Shown: positions 25,944-34,858, numbered from the stretch's first letter. The stretch is 64,000 nucleotides of DNA from Bradyrhizobium sp. RD5-C2 (GCF_019972155.1 NZ_BOVL01000022.1:124530-188529), one strand, 5' to 3'. The notes: generated from the letters alone by a model not told the origin. Program-made: numbers and translations.

Positions 25944-28162
25944 CCGCGCCGGTGGTGCTCGATCGCCGCAGCGTGCTGGCCGGCAGCGGCGCGCTGATCG
26001 TCAGCTTCTCGTTCCGCCATGCAGTTGCGCAGGAGCAGAAGGCTCAAGGCCCGAAGCTGCCGGGCAGTCTCGCGACCTCGCCCAATCTAGATTCCTGGAT
26101 CCGGATCGATGCCGATGGCCGGATCACGGTCTTCACGGGCAAGGCCGAGCTCGGCCAGGGCTTCCGGACCGCATTCCAGCAGATCGCGGCCGAGCAGCTC
26201 GATATTCCCTTCGAGGCGCTGAAGGTGATCACGGTCGATACAAACCTCACGGCGAACGAAGGCTACACCTCCGGTAGCCATTCGATGCAGGACAGCGGCA
26301 CCGCGATCCTGCACGCCGCGGCGCAGGCGCGTGCGCTGCTGGTCGCGGAGGCAGCGCGGCGGTTCGACCTGCCGCCCGATAGCTTGCGGACCGAGAATGC
26401 GACGGTGGTCGCCCCCGACGGCCGGCGTCTGGGTTATGGCGAACTCGTCGCCTCGGACATGCTGCATGTCGAGGCGCAGCCGGCGTCGCGCCTGAGGGAT
26501 CCGGCGAGTTTCAAGGTGATGGGCCAGCCGGTGCCGCGCGTCGATATTCCAGCCAAGGTTACCGGCGGCGCCGCCTATGTGCAGGACATGCGGCTTCCCG
26601 GCATGGTTCATGCGCGCGTGGTGCGTCCGCCGAGCTACGGCGCGCAGCTGATCGAATGCGACACGGCCGCGATCGAGAAAATGCCCGGCGTGGTCGGAAT
26701 CGTGCGCGACGGCAATTTCCTCGCCGTGGTGGCGGAGAGGGAATTTGCCGCGGTCAAGGCCATGCACGCGCTGTCAGCCGCGGCGAAATGGCGGGAGAGT
26801 GCGAAGCTGCCGAACCAGCGGGATCTGGCAAATGTGCTGACCGCGCTGCCGTCGCAGGACTTTGCAATTTTCGAGCGCTCCGATCCCGCGGTGAGCGGCA
26901 CGCGATCGCTCGAAGCAACCTATACGCGGCCCTATCAGTCGCATGGCTCGATCGGGCCATCCTGCGCGGTCGCGCAGCTCGTCGATGGCGCGATGACGGT
27001 GTGGACGCATACGCAAGGCGTCTATCCCGACCGGCAGGCCATCGCCGAGATGCTCGGCATGCCGCAGTCGAACGTCCGCCTGATCCATGTCGAAGGCTCC
27101 GGATGCTACGGCCATAACGGCGCCGACGATGCCGCGGCCGACGCTGCGCTGATTGCCCGCGCGCTGCCCGGCCGCCCGGTCCGGGTGCAGTGGATGCGCG
27201 AGCAGGAGCACGGCTGGGAGCCGTATGGCCCGGCGATGGTGACCAGGCTGAGCGCCTCGCTCACGACCGACGGCAAGATCGCCGACTGGAATTTTGCGGT
27301 GTGGAGCAACACGCATTCGATGCGACCGGGCGGCGCGGGCTCGCTGCTTGCGGCCCAGCACATCGCGCGCTCGTTCGCGGTGCCTGCGCCAAAACCGCTG
27401 CCGCTGCCGGAGGGCGGTGGCGATCGCAACGCGATCCCGATCTACAATTTCCCGAACGCGCATGTGATGCATCACTTCATTCCCGCGATGCCGCTGCGGA
27501 TATCGGCGATGCGCGCGCTCGGCGCCTATCACAACGTGTTTTCGATCGAGAGCTTTATGGACGAGCTGGCTGATCTCGCCGGCGCCGATCCGGTCGTGTT
27601 TCGCCTCAAGCATCTCGACGATGCGCGCGGCCGCGCGGTGGTCGAGAAGGCCGCCCAGGAATTCGGCTGGAGGCCCGGCGAGCGGGCGCCGCAAAATCGC
27701 GGCTATGGCTTTGCATTCGCGCGCTACAAGAACCTCGCCGCCTATTGCGCCATTGCGTCCGAGGTGGAGGTCGATCGCGAGACCGGCCGGGCTCGCCTGG
27801 TGCGCGCGGTCGCTGCTGTCGATGCCGGCCAGGTCGTCAATCCGGACGGCATCGCCAATCAGGTCGAGGGCGCGATCGTGCAGTCGGCGAGCTGGACGCT
27901 CTATGAGAGCGTCACCTTCGATGAAGCAAGGATCACCAGCATCGACTGGCAGACCTACCCGATCCTGCGCTTCAATGCCGTGCCCGACAGCATCGCCGTC
28001 CACATCATCAACCGCCCCGGCCAGCCGTTCCTCGGCAGCGGCGAGACCGGGCAGGGCCCGGCCGCTGCGTCGCTCGTCAATGCCATTGCGCGCGCGACCG
28101 GCAAGCGGTTGCGCGACCTGCCGCTCAGCCGCAAGCGGATCAAGGACGCGATCGACGCGTAA
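25940..28162 (+). CDS. Molybdopterin-binding large subunit of xanthine-oxidase-family hydroxylase (IorB/NicB-like)
   Basis: 740 aa from ATG 25940, which overlaps the preceding stop by four bases; the long upstream extension of this frame shadows the cytochrome gene. An Arg-Arg leader (LDRRSVLAGSGALIVSFSF) suggests Tat export. Mo-cofactor segments include GKAELGQGFRTAFQQI, GYTSGSHSMQDSG, RALGAYHNVFSIESFMDELA and a C-terminal GSGETGQGP holding the likely catalytic Glu702. It hydroxylates an N-heteroaromatic ring or aldehyde with water-derived oxygen. With the cytochrome and Fe-S genes it forms a complete periplasm-facing enzyme without FAD subunit. In Pseudomonas NicB the Mo and cytochrome parts are fused; here they are separate. 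Confidence 0.92.
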   Translation: MTAPVVLDRRSVLAGSGALIVSFSFRHAVAQEQKAQGPKLPGSLATSPNLDSWIRIDADGRITVFTGKAELGQGFRTAFQQIAAEQLDIPFEALKVITVDTNLTANEGYTSGSHSMQDSGTAILHAAAQARALLVAEAARRFDLPPDSLRTENATVVAPDGRRLGYGELVASDMLHVEAQPASRLRDPASFKVMGQPVPRVDIPAKVTGGAAYVQDMRLPGMVHARVVRPPSYGAQLIECDTAAIEKMPGVVGIVRDGNFLAVVAEREFAAVKAMHALSAAAKWRESAKLPNQRDLANVLTALPSQDFAIFERSDPAVSGTRSLEATYTRPYQSHGSIGPSCAVAQLVDGAMTVWTHTQGVYPDRQAIAEMLGMPQSNVRLIHVEGSGCYGHNGADDAAADAALIARALPGRPVRVQWMREQEHGWEPYGPAMVTRLSASLTTDGKIADWNFAVWSNTHSMRPGGAGSLLAAQHIARSFAVPAPKPLPLPEGGGDRNAIPIYNFPNAHVMHHFIPAMPLRISAMRALGAYHNVFSIESFMDELADLAGADPVVFRLKHLDDARGRAVVEKAAQEFGWRPGERAPQNRGYGFAFARYKNLAAYCAIASEVEVDRETGRARLVRAVAAVDAGQVVNPDGIANQVEGAIVQSASWTLYESVTFDEARITSIDWQTYPILRFNAVPDSIAVHIINRPGQPFLGSGETGQGPAAASLVNAIARATGKRLRDLPLSRKRIKDAIDA

Positions 28163-28168
28163 AATCTG

Positions 28169-29389
28169 TCAGGCCGACGGAGCGGGCGGCGCCGGTGGTG
28201 GCGTCATTGGCTCGACCTTGTAGGTTTTTGGCAGGTTGATCGGCTTGTAGGTCGAGTCTTTATCCATGCGCTCAATCACCGAGCTATGGATGGTCGCGCC
28301 TTCCGGAATTGGCCGCGGCTCGCCGCGCGGCAGGTAGAAGCCGAGGAAGGACTTCCGTTCCGGCCATTCCTTCCATTTGTCGCTCTTCGGAATCCATTCC
28401 AGGATTTCCCAGGCGGCGGTCAGCGAATTGTGCAGCGGAGCCGTCGCGCTCGGCGGCACGTAGTCGTGCTTGTGCGGCGGCAGCGGCATGCCCCATGCGA
28501 GATGATCGATCAGCGCCTGATCCATGTGCAGCCCGGCGGCCCTGGCCTGCTCGAGCATCCAGATCAGCGGAAATTTTGACGGCCCGCTCTGATCCTCGGG
28601 ATAGCCGCCGCCGACGTCGGAGTGCACGCCAGCGAACCAGACCTGGCGAATGTCCTGCTCCACCTCCGTCGCCGGATCGAACGGGTCGGAGCGGAACTTC
28701 TGCGGCTCGATCCAGCGGTTGAGGCGGAACATGCGCCTGCGTTCGTCGATCGAGATCGCCTGGCGGAAGCGTTTGACGCTGGAATTGGTGCGGGTGAACA
28801 GCAGCGTCTGGAGATCGAACAGGAAGTTGTCCTGCCGCGGCACGATGATCGAGGCTACGGTATCCCAGACTCCGACGAACTCGATGTCGATGTTGCGCCC
28901 GCCGGCGATCTGGCTGAAGTGCCAGACTTCCTTCAGCGGGGTAGGGTCAAACGTCCCGTCGGACTTCTGGGCGTCGGAGCTGGCCTTCTTGTAGGTGCCG
29001 AAGGCGTAGCCGGCGAGGTCGAGCTGGTCGACCGGCAACAGGCCCATGACATGGACGAAGGCCGCCAGCGTACGCACCGTATAGGCGCCGCGGCTGAAAC
29101 CGAACATCCAGACCCGGTCGCCGGGCTCCCAGAGCCGGCATAGAAACCGGTAGGCACCGAGCGTGTCCTCGTCGAGACCGGCGCCGAAGGCCAGCCCGAA
29201 CAGGCCGCGTACCTCCTGCTTAAAGCGGCCCCAGCTGTTCTGCAGGCCGATCGTGCCGAGACCCGGATGATAGTAGATGCGCTGCCGGTCGTCCTTGTCG
29301 GCGACGCGAAACAGCTTCAGCACGTTGGAAATGTTGGCGCCGATCTCGTTGCCGGTGCCGTCGCAACAAATCACAATATCCTTCGGCAT
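28169..29389 (-). CDS. DUF2235 (T6SS Tle1-like phospholipase) domain protein
   Basis: 406 aa from ATG 29389 (PKDIVICCDGTGNE), discarding a 25-residue upstream extension. The DUF2235 core shows IVICCDGTGNEIGANISNVLKLF near the start, the lipase-like elbow WMFGFSRGAYTVRTLAAFVHVMGLL, EFVGVWDTVAS and WFAGVHSDVGGGYPE with candidate acid and base residues. The C-terminus is Pro/Ala-rich. Members include type VI phospholipase effectors, but most stand alone, as here, with no vgrG, hcp or immunity gene in the window. A housekeeping hydrolase is equally likely. It converges on the molybdenum hydroxylase operon with a 6-base gap. Confidence 0.88.
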   Translation of the reverse strand: MPKDIVICCDGTGNEIGANISNVLKLFRVADKDDRQRIYYHPGLGTIGLQNSWGRFKQEVRGLFGLAFGAGLDEDTLGAYRFLCRLWEPGDRVWMFGFSRGAYTVRTLAAFVHVMGLLPVDQLDLAGYAFGTYKKASSDAQKSDGTFDPTPLKEVWHFSQIAGGRNIDIEFVGVWDTVASIIVPRQDNFLFDLQTLLFTRTNSSVKRFRQAISIDERRRMFRLNRWIEPQKFRSDPFDPATEVEQDIRQVWFAGVHSDVGGGYPEDQSGPSKFPLIWMLEQARAAGLHMDQALIDHLAWGMPLPPHKHDYVPPSATAPLHNSLTAAWEILEWIPKSDKWKEWPERKSFLGFYLPRGEPRPIPEGATIHSSVIERMDKDSTYKPINLPKTYKVEPMTPPPAPPAPSA

Positions 29390-29723
29390 CCGTTGCCCCC
29401 GCGGTCGCCGTGAAAATTCGTGATCTCTATGTACGGCAGAACACGGGGAAGATTCAATCTTCAATTGAAGACGGTTCTATGTACGCGGCATGAATGCCGA
29501 CTGTCGCTCTGGCGCCTGTGGCCGGCATCGGGCCCGTGTGCTCGCACTCCACGGCGATCGGCAGAATTCAATTGCAACACTTTGGAAAAGGTGGAAATCT
29601 CGCCGCCAGTCATTGCGATATTGCGTCGATATTTTTCTGGCCTTCAGGGATTTCGCCGGTGCGCGCGATCATCTTGCCTGCCGCCTTTCGCAGCTTCCTC
29701 AGCCTCGACCGGAACGGATCGGC
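29390..29723. other. Non-coding gap with short repeats
   Basis: This 334-base divergent region holds a perfect 14-bp palindrome, TCTTCAATTGAAGA (29458-29471), and two copies of TCTATGTACG exactly 50 bases apart (29426 and 29476). Open frames crossing it have atypical composition and no ribosome site, so I see no gene. It probably carries promoters for the flanking divergent genes. Confidence 0.4.
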
Positions 29724-30251
29724 ATGAGCCACCAAGCTCTCGTGACGGTCATTCTCGCGGGATTGGTGGTGAGTGCGTTCGGACTGTTCTGGTGGGTCGG
29801 CAGCTATTCCGATCGCGTTTTCGTGGGCAGATTCCGGACCCGCTTTCCGGAGAAGACGCTGAGCTACACCGGCGATCAGCTCGGCGAGCTGGTGCAATCC
29901 GATCTGCGGATGAAGTATGTCTTCCCGATCCTGTTTCCGCTCGATCTCGTCGTCATGCTGGCGCTGGCGGGCGCGATGGGCGCGGCGTCATCATTCTGGC
30001 TGAACCAGATCTATCCGATTGCAGCGTGGCTCGGCCTGGTCGTGCCGGCGGTGTATCTGCTGAGCGACCTGATCGAGGATTGCTTGCTGGCGTGGCTGTT
30101 GCTGCACGGCGACCCGCATGCGGCGGCACGTTCCGTCTCGATGCTGAAGGCGATCACGACGATCAAGCTCGTCAGCATCTTTGCCTCGATCGCGCTGACG
30201 CTGGTCGCGCTCGTCGCATGGCTGTTTCACAGCGACTCGCTTCGCCTCTAG
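29724..30251 (+). CDS. Integral membrane protein of unknown function
   Basis: 175 aa from ATG 29724; in-frame upstream starts extend into sequence that does not look coding. Four hydrophobic segments are visible, at about 5-25 (LVTVILAGLVVSAFGLFWWV), 65-90, 95-115 and 145-168 (LVSIFASIALTLVALVAWLF). A soluble loop FRTRFPEKTLSYTGDQL lies after the first helix. This suggests a small polytopic inner-membrane protein with no recognised family. It stands alone between the DUF2235 gene and a dispersed repeat. Confidence 0.65.
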   Translation: MSHQALVTVILAGLVVSAFGLFWWVGSYSDRVFVGRFRTRFPEKTLSYTGDQLGELVQSDLRMKYVFPILFPLDLVVMLALAGAMGAASSFWLNQIYPIAAWLGLVVPAVYLLSDLIEDCLLAWLLLHGDPHAAARSVSMLKAITTIKLVSIFASIALTLVALVAWLFHSDSLRL

Positions 30252-30345
30252 AGCATCGGTTCTGATTGAATCAGAAGCTCTAGATTTTTGTTTGACGCGT
30301 TTTCTTCACGCGAACCGGTGTCCACTTCGCTCGAAAACACTGGCG
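30251..30345. repeat. Rhizobiales palindromic repeat
   Basis: Composite element: TTCTGATT-G-AATCAGAA (30260-30276) is nested in GAGC...GCTC, followed by GACGCGTTTTC...GAAAACAC with mirrored halves. It belongs to the same family as 14745-14841 and lies between convergent genes, so it may also end transcription. Confidence 0.65.
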
Positions 30346-30347
30346 AT

Positions 30348-31724
30348 CTATTGATACGTCGCCACGATGTCGGAGACGGCGCGCTCGAGCTGCCGGGCGG
30401 TCGCGCATTGGCGCACGACGGTGCAGAAGGTCGCGTAGCGCGGCATCTCGGAATCGCCAAAACCCCAGACCATGCGGCCTTCGGGGTTGAGCCATACCAG
30501 CCGCTTCGAGCGCTCGCCGATGCGGCGCAAGATGTCGGCGCGCGGATCGAGATTGTTGCTGCGGGCGTCGCCGAGCACGATCACCGTGGTCTGCGGCGTG
30601 ATCGCGCTCATCCAATTGTCCTCGAAATCGGCGAAGGAATTGCCGTAGTCGGACGAGCCGAAGCCGACCTTGGACATGATCTCCTTCATCGCTTCTTCCG
30701 GCGAATTGGATTCCAGGATGTCGCTGACCTCGATCAGGTGGCCCGAGAAGGCGAACGAACGGACGTCGTCGACGACCTCGTGCAGGCTGTGGATCAGGAG
30801 CAAGAAGAAGTCCGAGACGCGGGCGACCGAGCCGGAGACGTCGCACAGCGCGATGATCTTCGGTCGGTCGCGATGCTTGCGCTTCCACGCGGTGAGGAAC
30901 GGCACGCCGCCCCAGGCCGCATTCCGCCGCAGCGTGCGGCGGACGTCGAGATGGCCGCGGCGCTGACGCTTGCGCGGCTTGGAATAGCGCTCGCGCAGCC
31001 GGCGTGCGATCTGTCGGATCAGCGCACGCATCTGCTCGACCTGGCGCGGCTCGATCCGCGCTAGCGGCGCGTTGCGCAGGATCTCGTTGCGCAGGTTTTC
31101 GGTCTCTTCGCGCCCGTAGAGCAGCAGGGCTTGCGAGACCGTGTCGCGAACCGTGCCGCGCAGGCCGTTGAGCGCCTCCTGCAGCCGCTCGGCAAGCGCC
31201 GGATTGCGCGTGGTCTGTTCGTCGATGTCGTCGCGCAGGCGCTGGATGCCCATCGCATCGAGGATGCGGGTCTGGAAGATGCCGCGCTGGGTGAAGTAGC
31301 GGATGTCGGGCAGCGAGGCGGCGCCGGAGGCGTTGGCGATCGCCGTCGATATCGCGGCGCGATCCTGCGACAGCAGCATCTGCGCCAGCGGCCCGACATT
31401 CTCATTGGCAGCGCCGCCCGCCGTATCGCCGTGCTCATCGGCCGACGGGTTGGCGGCGGATTCGTTGTTGTCGTCGGTCTTGTCCTGCTCGGCGCTCTCC
31501 TGCTGCGGCTCGGGCTGGCTGAAGAACAGGTCAAAGCATTCGCCGAGCGAGCGCTTCTCGTCCTGGGTCTTGGCAAGCGTCAGCAGGAACGTGTCGCGCA
31601 GGATGTCGCGGTCGGCAAAGCCGACCTGGGCGACCGCCCGCATCGCATCGATGCTTTCAGCGGGCGAGACCCGGACCCCGGCTCCCCGCGCCGCACGAAA
31701 GAAGCGATGCAGGTTCTCGCGCAT
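30348..31724 (-). CDS. VWA domain protein, CoxE-like
   Basis: 458 aa. The N-terminal region (FFRAARGAGVRVSPAESIDAM) is typical of CoxE-type proteins. An acidic linker (about 75-110) and a basic segment (RRLRERYSKPRKRQRRGH) precede a C-terminal von Willebrand A domain. Its MIDAS motif is DVSGS in IIALCDVSGSVARVS, with later GDARSNN. CoxE partners the AAA+ ATPase CoxD in maturing the CO dehydrogenase metal site. Similar MoxR/VWA pairs act as chaperones for other metal enzymes. The ATPase gene is immediately upstream on the same strand (6-base gap). No coxMSL genes are here; the molybdenum hydroxylase 2 kb away is a possible client only by proximity. Confidence 0.9.
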   Translation of the reverse strand: MRENLHRFFRAARGAGVRVSPAESIDAMRAVAQVGFADRDILRDTFLLTLAKTQDEKRSLGECFDLFFSQPEPQQESAEQDKTDDNNESAANPSADEHGDTAGGAANENVGPLAQMLLSQDRAAISTAIANASGAASLPDIRYFTQRGIFQTRILDAMGIQRLRDDIDEQTTRNPALAERLQEALNGLRGTVRDTVSQALLLYGREETENLRNEILRNAPLARIEPRQVEQMRALIRQIARRLRERYSKPRKRQRRGHLDVRRTLRRNAAWGGVPFLTAWKRKHRDRPKIIALCDVSGSVARVSDFFLLLIHSLHEVVDDVRSFAFSGHLIEVSDILESNSPEEAMKEIMSKVGFGSSDYGNSFADFEDNWMSAITPQTTVIVLGDARSNNLDPRADILRRIGERSKRLVWLNPEGRMVWGFGDSEMPRYATFCTVVRQCATARQLERAVSDIVATYQ

Positions 31725-31730
31725 GTTGAT

Positions 31731-32678
31731 CTAGCTGAATACGCCCTGGCGCGACGCCTTGGCGATGAAGCTTGAGATCTGCGGCGTCGCGGCCTCGATG
31801 TCGGCCTCGTATTTCAGGAGCACGTTGAGCGTGTCCTTGACGATCTCGGTGTCGAGCTCGCTCGCCTGTAGCAGCACCAGCACGCGCGCCCAGTCGATCG
31901 CCTCGCTGACCGAGGGCAGCTTCTTCAGGTCCAGCGAGCGGATCTCGTGGATGAAGCCGACCATCTGCTTGCGCAGCGTCTGCGAGATGCCGGGCACCCG
32001 GCTCTCGACAATGCGCTCTTCCAACCTCTGCTCGGGGAAGCCGATATGCAGATGCAGGCAGCGCCGCTTCAAGGCATCGCCGAGATCGCGTTCGCTGTTC
32101 GAGGTCAGGATCACGGTCGGCGGCGCCACCGCGGAGACGGTGCCGAGCTCGGGGATCGTGACCTGGAAGTCCGAGAGGATTTCCAGCAGCAGCGATTCGA
32201 ATTCGGCATTCGACTTGTCGATCTCGTCGATCAAGAGCACGCAACCGGCCGGCTGCTCCAGCGCCTGCAACAGCGGCCGCGGCTCGACGAATTCCTTGGA
32301 GAAGAACACGTCGCCGAAAGTGTGGAGCTGGTCGAGCGCGGCAGCCAGCGTCTGCGCGCCGCCGAGCACCTCGCCGAGCTTGTCCTTCAGGATCTGGGTG
32401 TAGAGCAGCTGCTTGGCGTATTTCCACTCGTACAGCGCCTTGGCCTCGTCGAGGCCCTCATAGCACTGCAGGCGGATCATCTTCAGGCCGCGCCAGGCGG
32501 CGATCGCCTTCGCAAGCTCGGTCTTGCCGACGCCGGCAGGGCCTTCGACCAGGATCGGCTTCTCGATCTGCTGCGACAGATAAACCGCGGTCGCGATCTG
32601 CCGGCTCGCAATATAGCCTTGCGCGGCGAGGCCGCTTTCCACGGCCTCGATCGAGGCGGTGGGCCTAGTGTCAGCCAC
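31731..32678 (-). CDS. MoxR-type AAA+ ATPase, CoxD-like
   Basis: 315 aa from a GTG at 32678, which has GGAG about eight bases upstream; an ATG at 32741 would add 21 residues. The Walker A motif is VEGPAGVGKTEL, Walker B is CVLLIDEIDKS, and sensor 1 is ILTSNSERDL. The C-terminal lid ends FIAKASRQGVFS. MoxR ATPases remodel or load metal cofactors into partner enzymes together with a VWA protein, here encoded directly downstream. Expected to be cytoplasmic. Start choice is uncertain, function class is firm. Confidence 0.9.
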   Translation of the reverse strand: MADTRPTASIEAVESGLAAQGYIASRQIATAVYLSQQIEKPILVEGPAGVGKTELAKAIAAWRGLKMIRLQCYEGLDEAKALYEWKYAKQLLYTQILKDKLGEVLGGAQTLAAALDQLHTFGDVFFSKEFVEPRPLLQALEQPAGCVLLIDEIDKSNAEFESLLLEILSDFQVTIPELGTVSAVAPPTVILTSNSERDLGDALKRRCLHLHIGFPEQRLEERIVESRVPGISQTLRKQMVGFIHEIRSLDLKKLPSVSEAIDWARVLVLLQASELDTEIVKDTLNVLLKYEADIEAATPQISSFIAKASRQGVFS

Positions 32679-32828
32679 GAGGATCAGCTCCGAATTTGCC
32701 TTGAACTCGGACCTGTTCTGCTCCCGTTGCGGGCAAAGCACAAGGCTCGTTTGGCCCGCAAAGGCATGGAGTTAGCGCATGGTTCCGGGGTATTTCCGCC
32801 GAGCGCAATACCCCGGCGGCAGTAACCT

Positions 32829-33152
32829 CTAGCCCGCGCAGCTCTTCACGAAATCCTTGCGCTGCGGGCCTGTGATCTTCTGGTCGATTGCCTGCTTCAG
32901 GCAGTCGAGATGCGCCTGCGCCATACAGAGCTGCATCTGATCGTGCCGATCCTGACCCTTCAACGCCTTCGCCGCGCTCTGGCAGGCCGCGCGCTTCGCA
33001 CCAGGCACGGGCACTGCCGCCGACGTGCTCTCTTGCGCCGGAGCCGCCGCCGGCGCTGCTGCCGGTGCGGGCGTTGAGGTTGATTGCGCGAACGCTGCGA
33101 CCGAGACCAGCAGCGAACCAGCCGAGACCAGGGCGACGACGGGACGTTTCAT
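32829..33152 (-). CDS. Small exported protein, PsiF-repeat-like
   Basis: 107 aa from ATG 33152. A signal peptide (KRPVVALVSAGSLLVSVAAFAQ) is followed by an Ala/Pro/Gln low-complexity stretch (about 23-50). The C-terminal part has four cysteines (CQSAAKALKGQDRHDQMQLC, later C and a final KSC). AAKALKGQDRHDQM and ITGPQRKDFVKSC resemble the K-x-L-x-G-x-x-R-x-x-F-[ML]-x-x-C repeat of phosphate-starvation PsiF proteins, which is weak evidence for the family. It is probably periplasmic; the role is unknown. Confidence 0.65.
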   Translation of the reverse strand: MKRPVVALVSAGSLLVSVAAFAQSTSTPAPAAAPAAAPAQESTSAAVPVPGAKRAACQSAAKALKGQDRHDQMQLCMAQAHLDCLKQAIDQKITGPQRKDFVKSCAG

Positions 33153-33169
33153 GCGATGTACCTCCGCGG

Positions 33170-33214
33170 GCATGATCCGGAGAAGCGAGGTCGGCTTTTC
33201 CGGAACGCCATGCT
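33170..33214. repeat. Degenerate Rhizobiales palindromic repeat
   Basis: GCATGATCCGGAGAAGCG, then GGCTTTTCCGGA and GCCATGCTC form an imperfect palindrome related to 14745-14789. It sits directly upstream of the PsiF-like gene. Confidence 0.5.
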
Positions 33215-33319
33215 CAGACCAGGAATAGGTGCGATTTCACGGTCGCGCCGTGACCCAAGGGGAGGCTGAGAATTAGAGATTGCCGCCTGAATGCGGAGTG
33301 AATATGCCGCGAGGCCGCT

Positions 33320-33952
33320 TCACCTCAGCGTGAGGCCGGTCGCCGCTTCGAGCTCGGAGATCGCCTGCGCGGCGTTCGCGACCTTGATCGTGGTCATGCC
33401 CATCTCGCGTGCCGGCTTCAGGTTGACGCCGAGATCGTCGAGATAGACGCAGTTCTGCGGGTTCACCTGCAGCGTCTCCACCATCATCTGGTAGATGCGC
33501 GGATCGGGCTTGCGCAGGCCGATCTTCGCGGATTCGATGACGTGGTCGAACAGCGCCATCACTTCCGCGACATAGAGCGTGCGTCCGCTATGGCTGCCGA
33601 TTGCGTTCGACGGCAGGTTGTTGGTGATGCAGCCGGTCTTGAATTTCGCCTTGATGCGCTTCAGTGCCTCGACCATTTCGGGGCGGAGGTCGCCGGAGAG
33701 CAGCGGCAGCACGTCCTTGCCGCGCACCTCGGCGCCGAGCGCCTTCGATTCAGTGGCAAACAACTCGTCGAACGCGTCGATGCCGATCTCGGCGCGCTCG
33801 AACTTGGCCCAGGCGTTCTCGAGATGGTTGGCGGCGTTGGTGCGGCGGATGATGTCGACGGGCAGGCCGCGCTCGGTCTCGTAGCGCGCGAAGGCCTCGA
33901 ACGGCGAGGTGGTCAAGACGCCGCCGAAATCCCAGATCACTGCCTCGATCAT
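33320..33952 (-). CDS. HAD-IA family hydrolase
   Basis: 210 aa from ATG 33952 (a TTG one codon earlier also exists). HAD motif I is IWDFGGVLT, where the second Asp of the usual DxD is replaced by Gly, as in the epoxide-hydrolase N-terminal and ACAD10 HAD group. Motif II is CITNN, motif III is the Lys in KIGLRKPDPRIYQM, and motif IV is VYLDDLGVNLKPA. The protein is a likely phosphatase of small molecules, but the missing second Asp weakens the case for normal phosphatase activity. It is a single gene, not clearly in an operon. Confidence 0.88.
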   Translation of the reverse strand: MIEAVIWDFGGVLTTSPFEAFARYETERGLPVDIIRRTNAANHLENAWAKFERAEIGIDAFDELFATESKALGAEVRGKDVLPLLSGDLRPEMVEALKRIKAKFKTGCITNNLPSNAIGSHSGRTLYVAEVMALFDHVIESAKIGLRKPDPRIYQMMVETLQVNPQNCVYLDDLGVNLKPAREMGMTTIKVANAAQAISELEAATGLTLR

Positions 33953-34105
33953 CAAAGTCCTGCCCGTTGCAAAGCGGCGGCTTCGCCTCGGGTCGTCCGG
34001 CCGTTTTGGCCGAAGACAGGGAAACGCGCGTTCAGCCTTCTTTATTGGAATTGCCGCCGATCAGGCAAGCCGCCAGTTTGCGGCACTCCGCCATACGGAA
34101 CGGGC

Positions 34106-34804
34106 TCACCAGACCATCGGAACCAGGCGGTAACGCACGCGGCCGAGATATTCGGCGTAGCCGTCGAGTTCGGCGGCGAGCATCCGCTCCTCCATCATCG
34201 ACCTCAAGCCGAGCAGCGCCGCCATGACAGGCACGATGCCAAGGCCATACCAGGATCCGAGCAGCAGCGGGGTGCCGACATAGGTCAACAGGCCGCTGGC
34301 ATAGATCGGGTGGCGCACATAGGCGTACGGCCCCGTCGTCACCGCAGCATGCCCGCGCTCGCGCTGGATCTTCACGACCGGGGCGGCGTAGCTGTTTTCG
34401 CGGTAGGTCCGGTAGACGATGTAGAACGAGGCGGCGATCATCACCGCGCCGGTGCACTGCAGCCAGAACGGGACGAAAGATGTCTGGTAGCGCACCGCGT
34501 CGAGCGCCATCAGCGGCAGCCATGTCAGCCACAACAGCGGCATGATCGTCGTGATGACGCGATCCCACCCGGCCTGGCCGCGCGCGGTGCGGCGCTCCGC
34601 CAGCAATCCCGGATCGTGCCTTGCGAGCCATGCCTCCGTGATCAGCCCGCCGATCGTGATCTCGAGCAGGAACATCCAGCCGCCGGCCCATCGCATGGTG
34701 CCGGCCGCAAGAAACAGGAGTGTCCCGAGACCGACGAATGTGCAGGCGGCGCGGCGCAGATTGATGCCAGGGGGATTTCCGTTGGGATTGCCGTTCTGGT
34801 CCAT
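34106..34804 (-). CDS. Isoprenylcysteine carboxyl methyltransferase (ICMT)-like membrane protein
   Basis: 232 aa with about five hydrophobic helices. The C-terminal ICMT/PEMT signature reads GPYAYVRHPIYASGLLTYVGTPLLLGSW, then SMMEERMLAAELDGYAEYLGRVRYRLVP, matching the SAM-binding end of membrane methyltransferases. The substrate in bacteria is usually unknown. It follows the small genes of the PatA/PatG-like locus on the same strand, 99 bases downstream, but an imperfect hairpin at 34823-34858 lies between them. Membership in that locus is therefore uncertain. GGAG upstream of the ATG supports the start. Confidence 0.85.
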   Translation of the reverse strand: MDQNGNPNGNPPGINLRRAACTFVGLGTLLFLAAGTMRWAGGWMFLLEITIGGLITEAWLARHDPGLLAERRTARGQAGWDRVITTIMPLLWLTWLPLMALDAVRYQTSFVPFWLQCTGAVMIAASFYIVYRTYRENSYAAPVVKIQRERGHAAVTTGPYAYVRHPIYASGLLTYVGTPLLLGSWYGLGIVPVMAALLGLRSMMEERMLAAELDGYAEYLGRVRYRLVPMVW

Positions 34805-34822
34805 GTCTTTCTCCGACGAGCG

Positions 34823-34858
34823 GCAACGGCCGCGCCGCCGGATCGGGCGGGCCGTTGC
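34823..34858 (-). terminator. Hairpin downstream of the small-peptide genes
   Basis: GCAACGGCC (34823-34831) pairs with GGCCGTTGC (34850-34858) around an 18-nt GC-rich loop. It may end the transcript of the protease/peptide operon before the methyltransferase gene. No T-run is seen. Confidence 0.4.

Noticed and set aside
28169-29389. Possible type VI secretion effector system
   Set aside because: The DUF2235 gene has no hcp, vgrG, PAAR, tss or immunity gene near it, and stand-alone DUF2235 genes are common, so only the domain is called.
29490-29723. N-terminal extension of the membrane protein gene
   Set aside because: The added 78 residues are Arg/Cys/Leu-rich without ribosome site, and the hydrophobic protein starts cleanly at ATG 29724.
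30348-32678. CO dehydrogenase (cox) operon
   Set aside because: Only CoxD/CoxE-like genes are present; no coxM, coxS or coxL lies beside them, and MoxR/VWA pairs serve other enzymes too.
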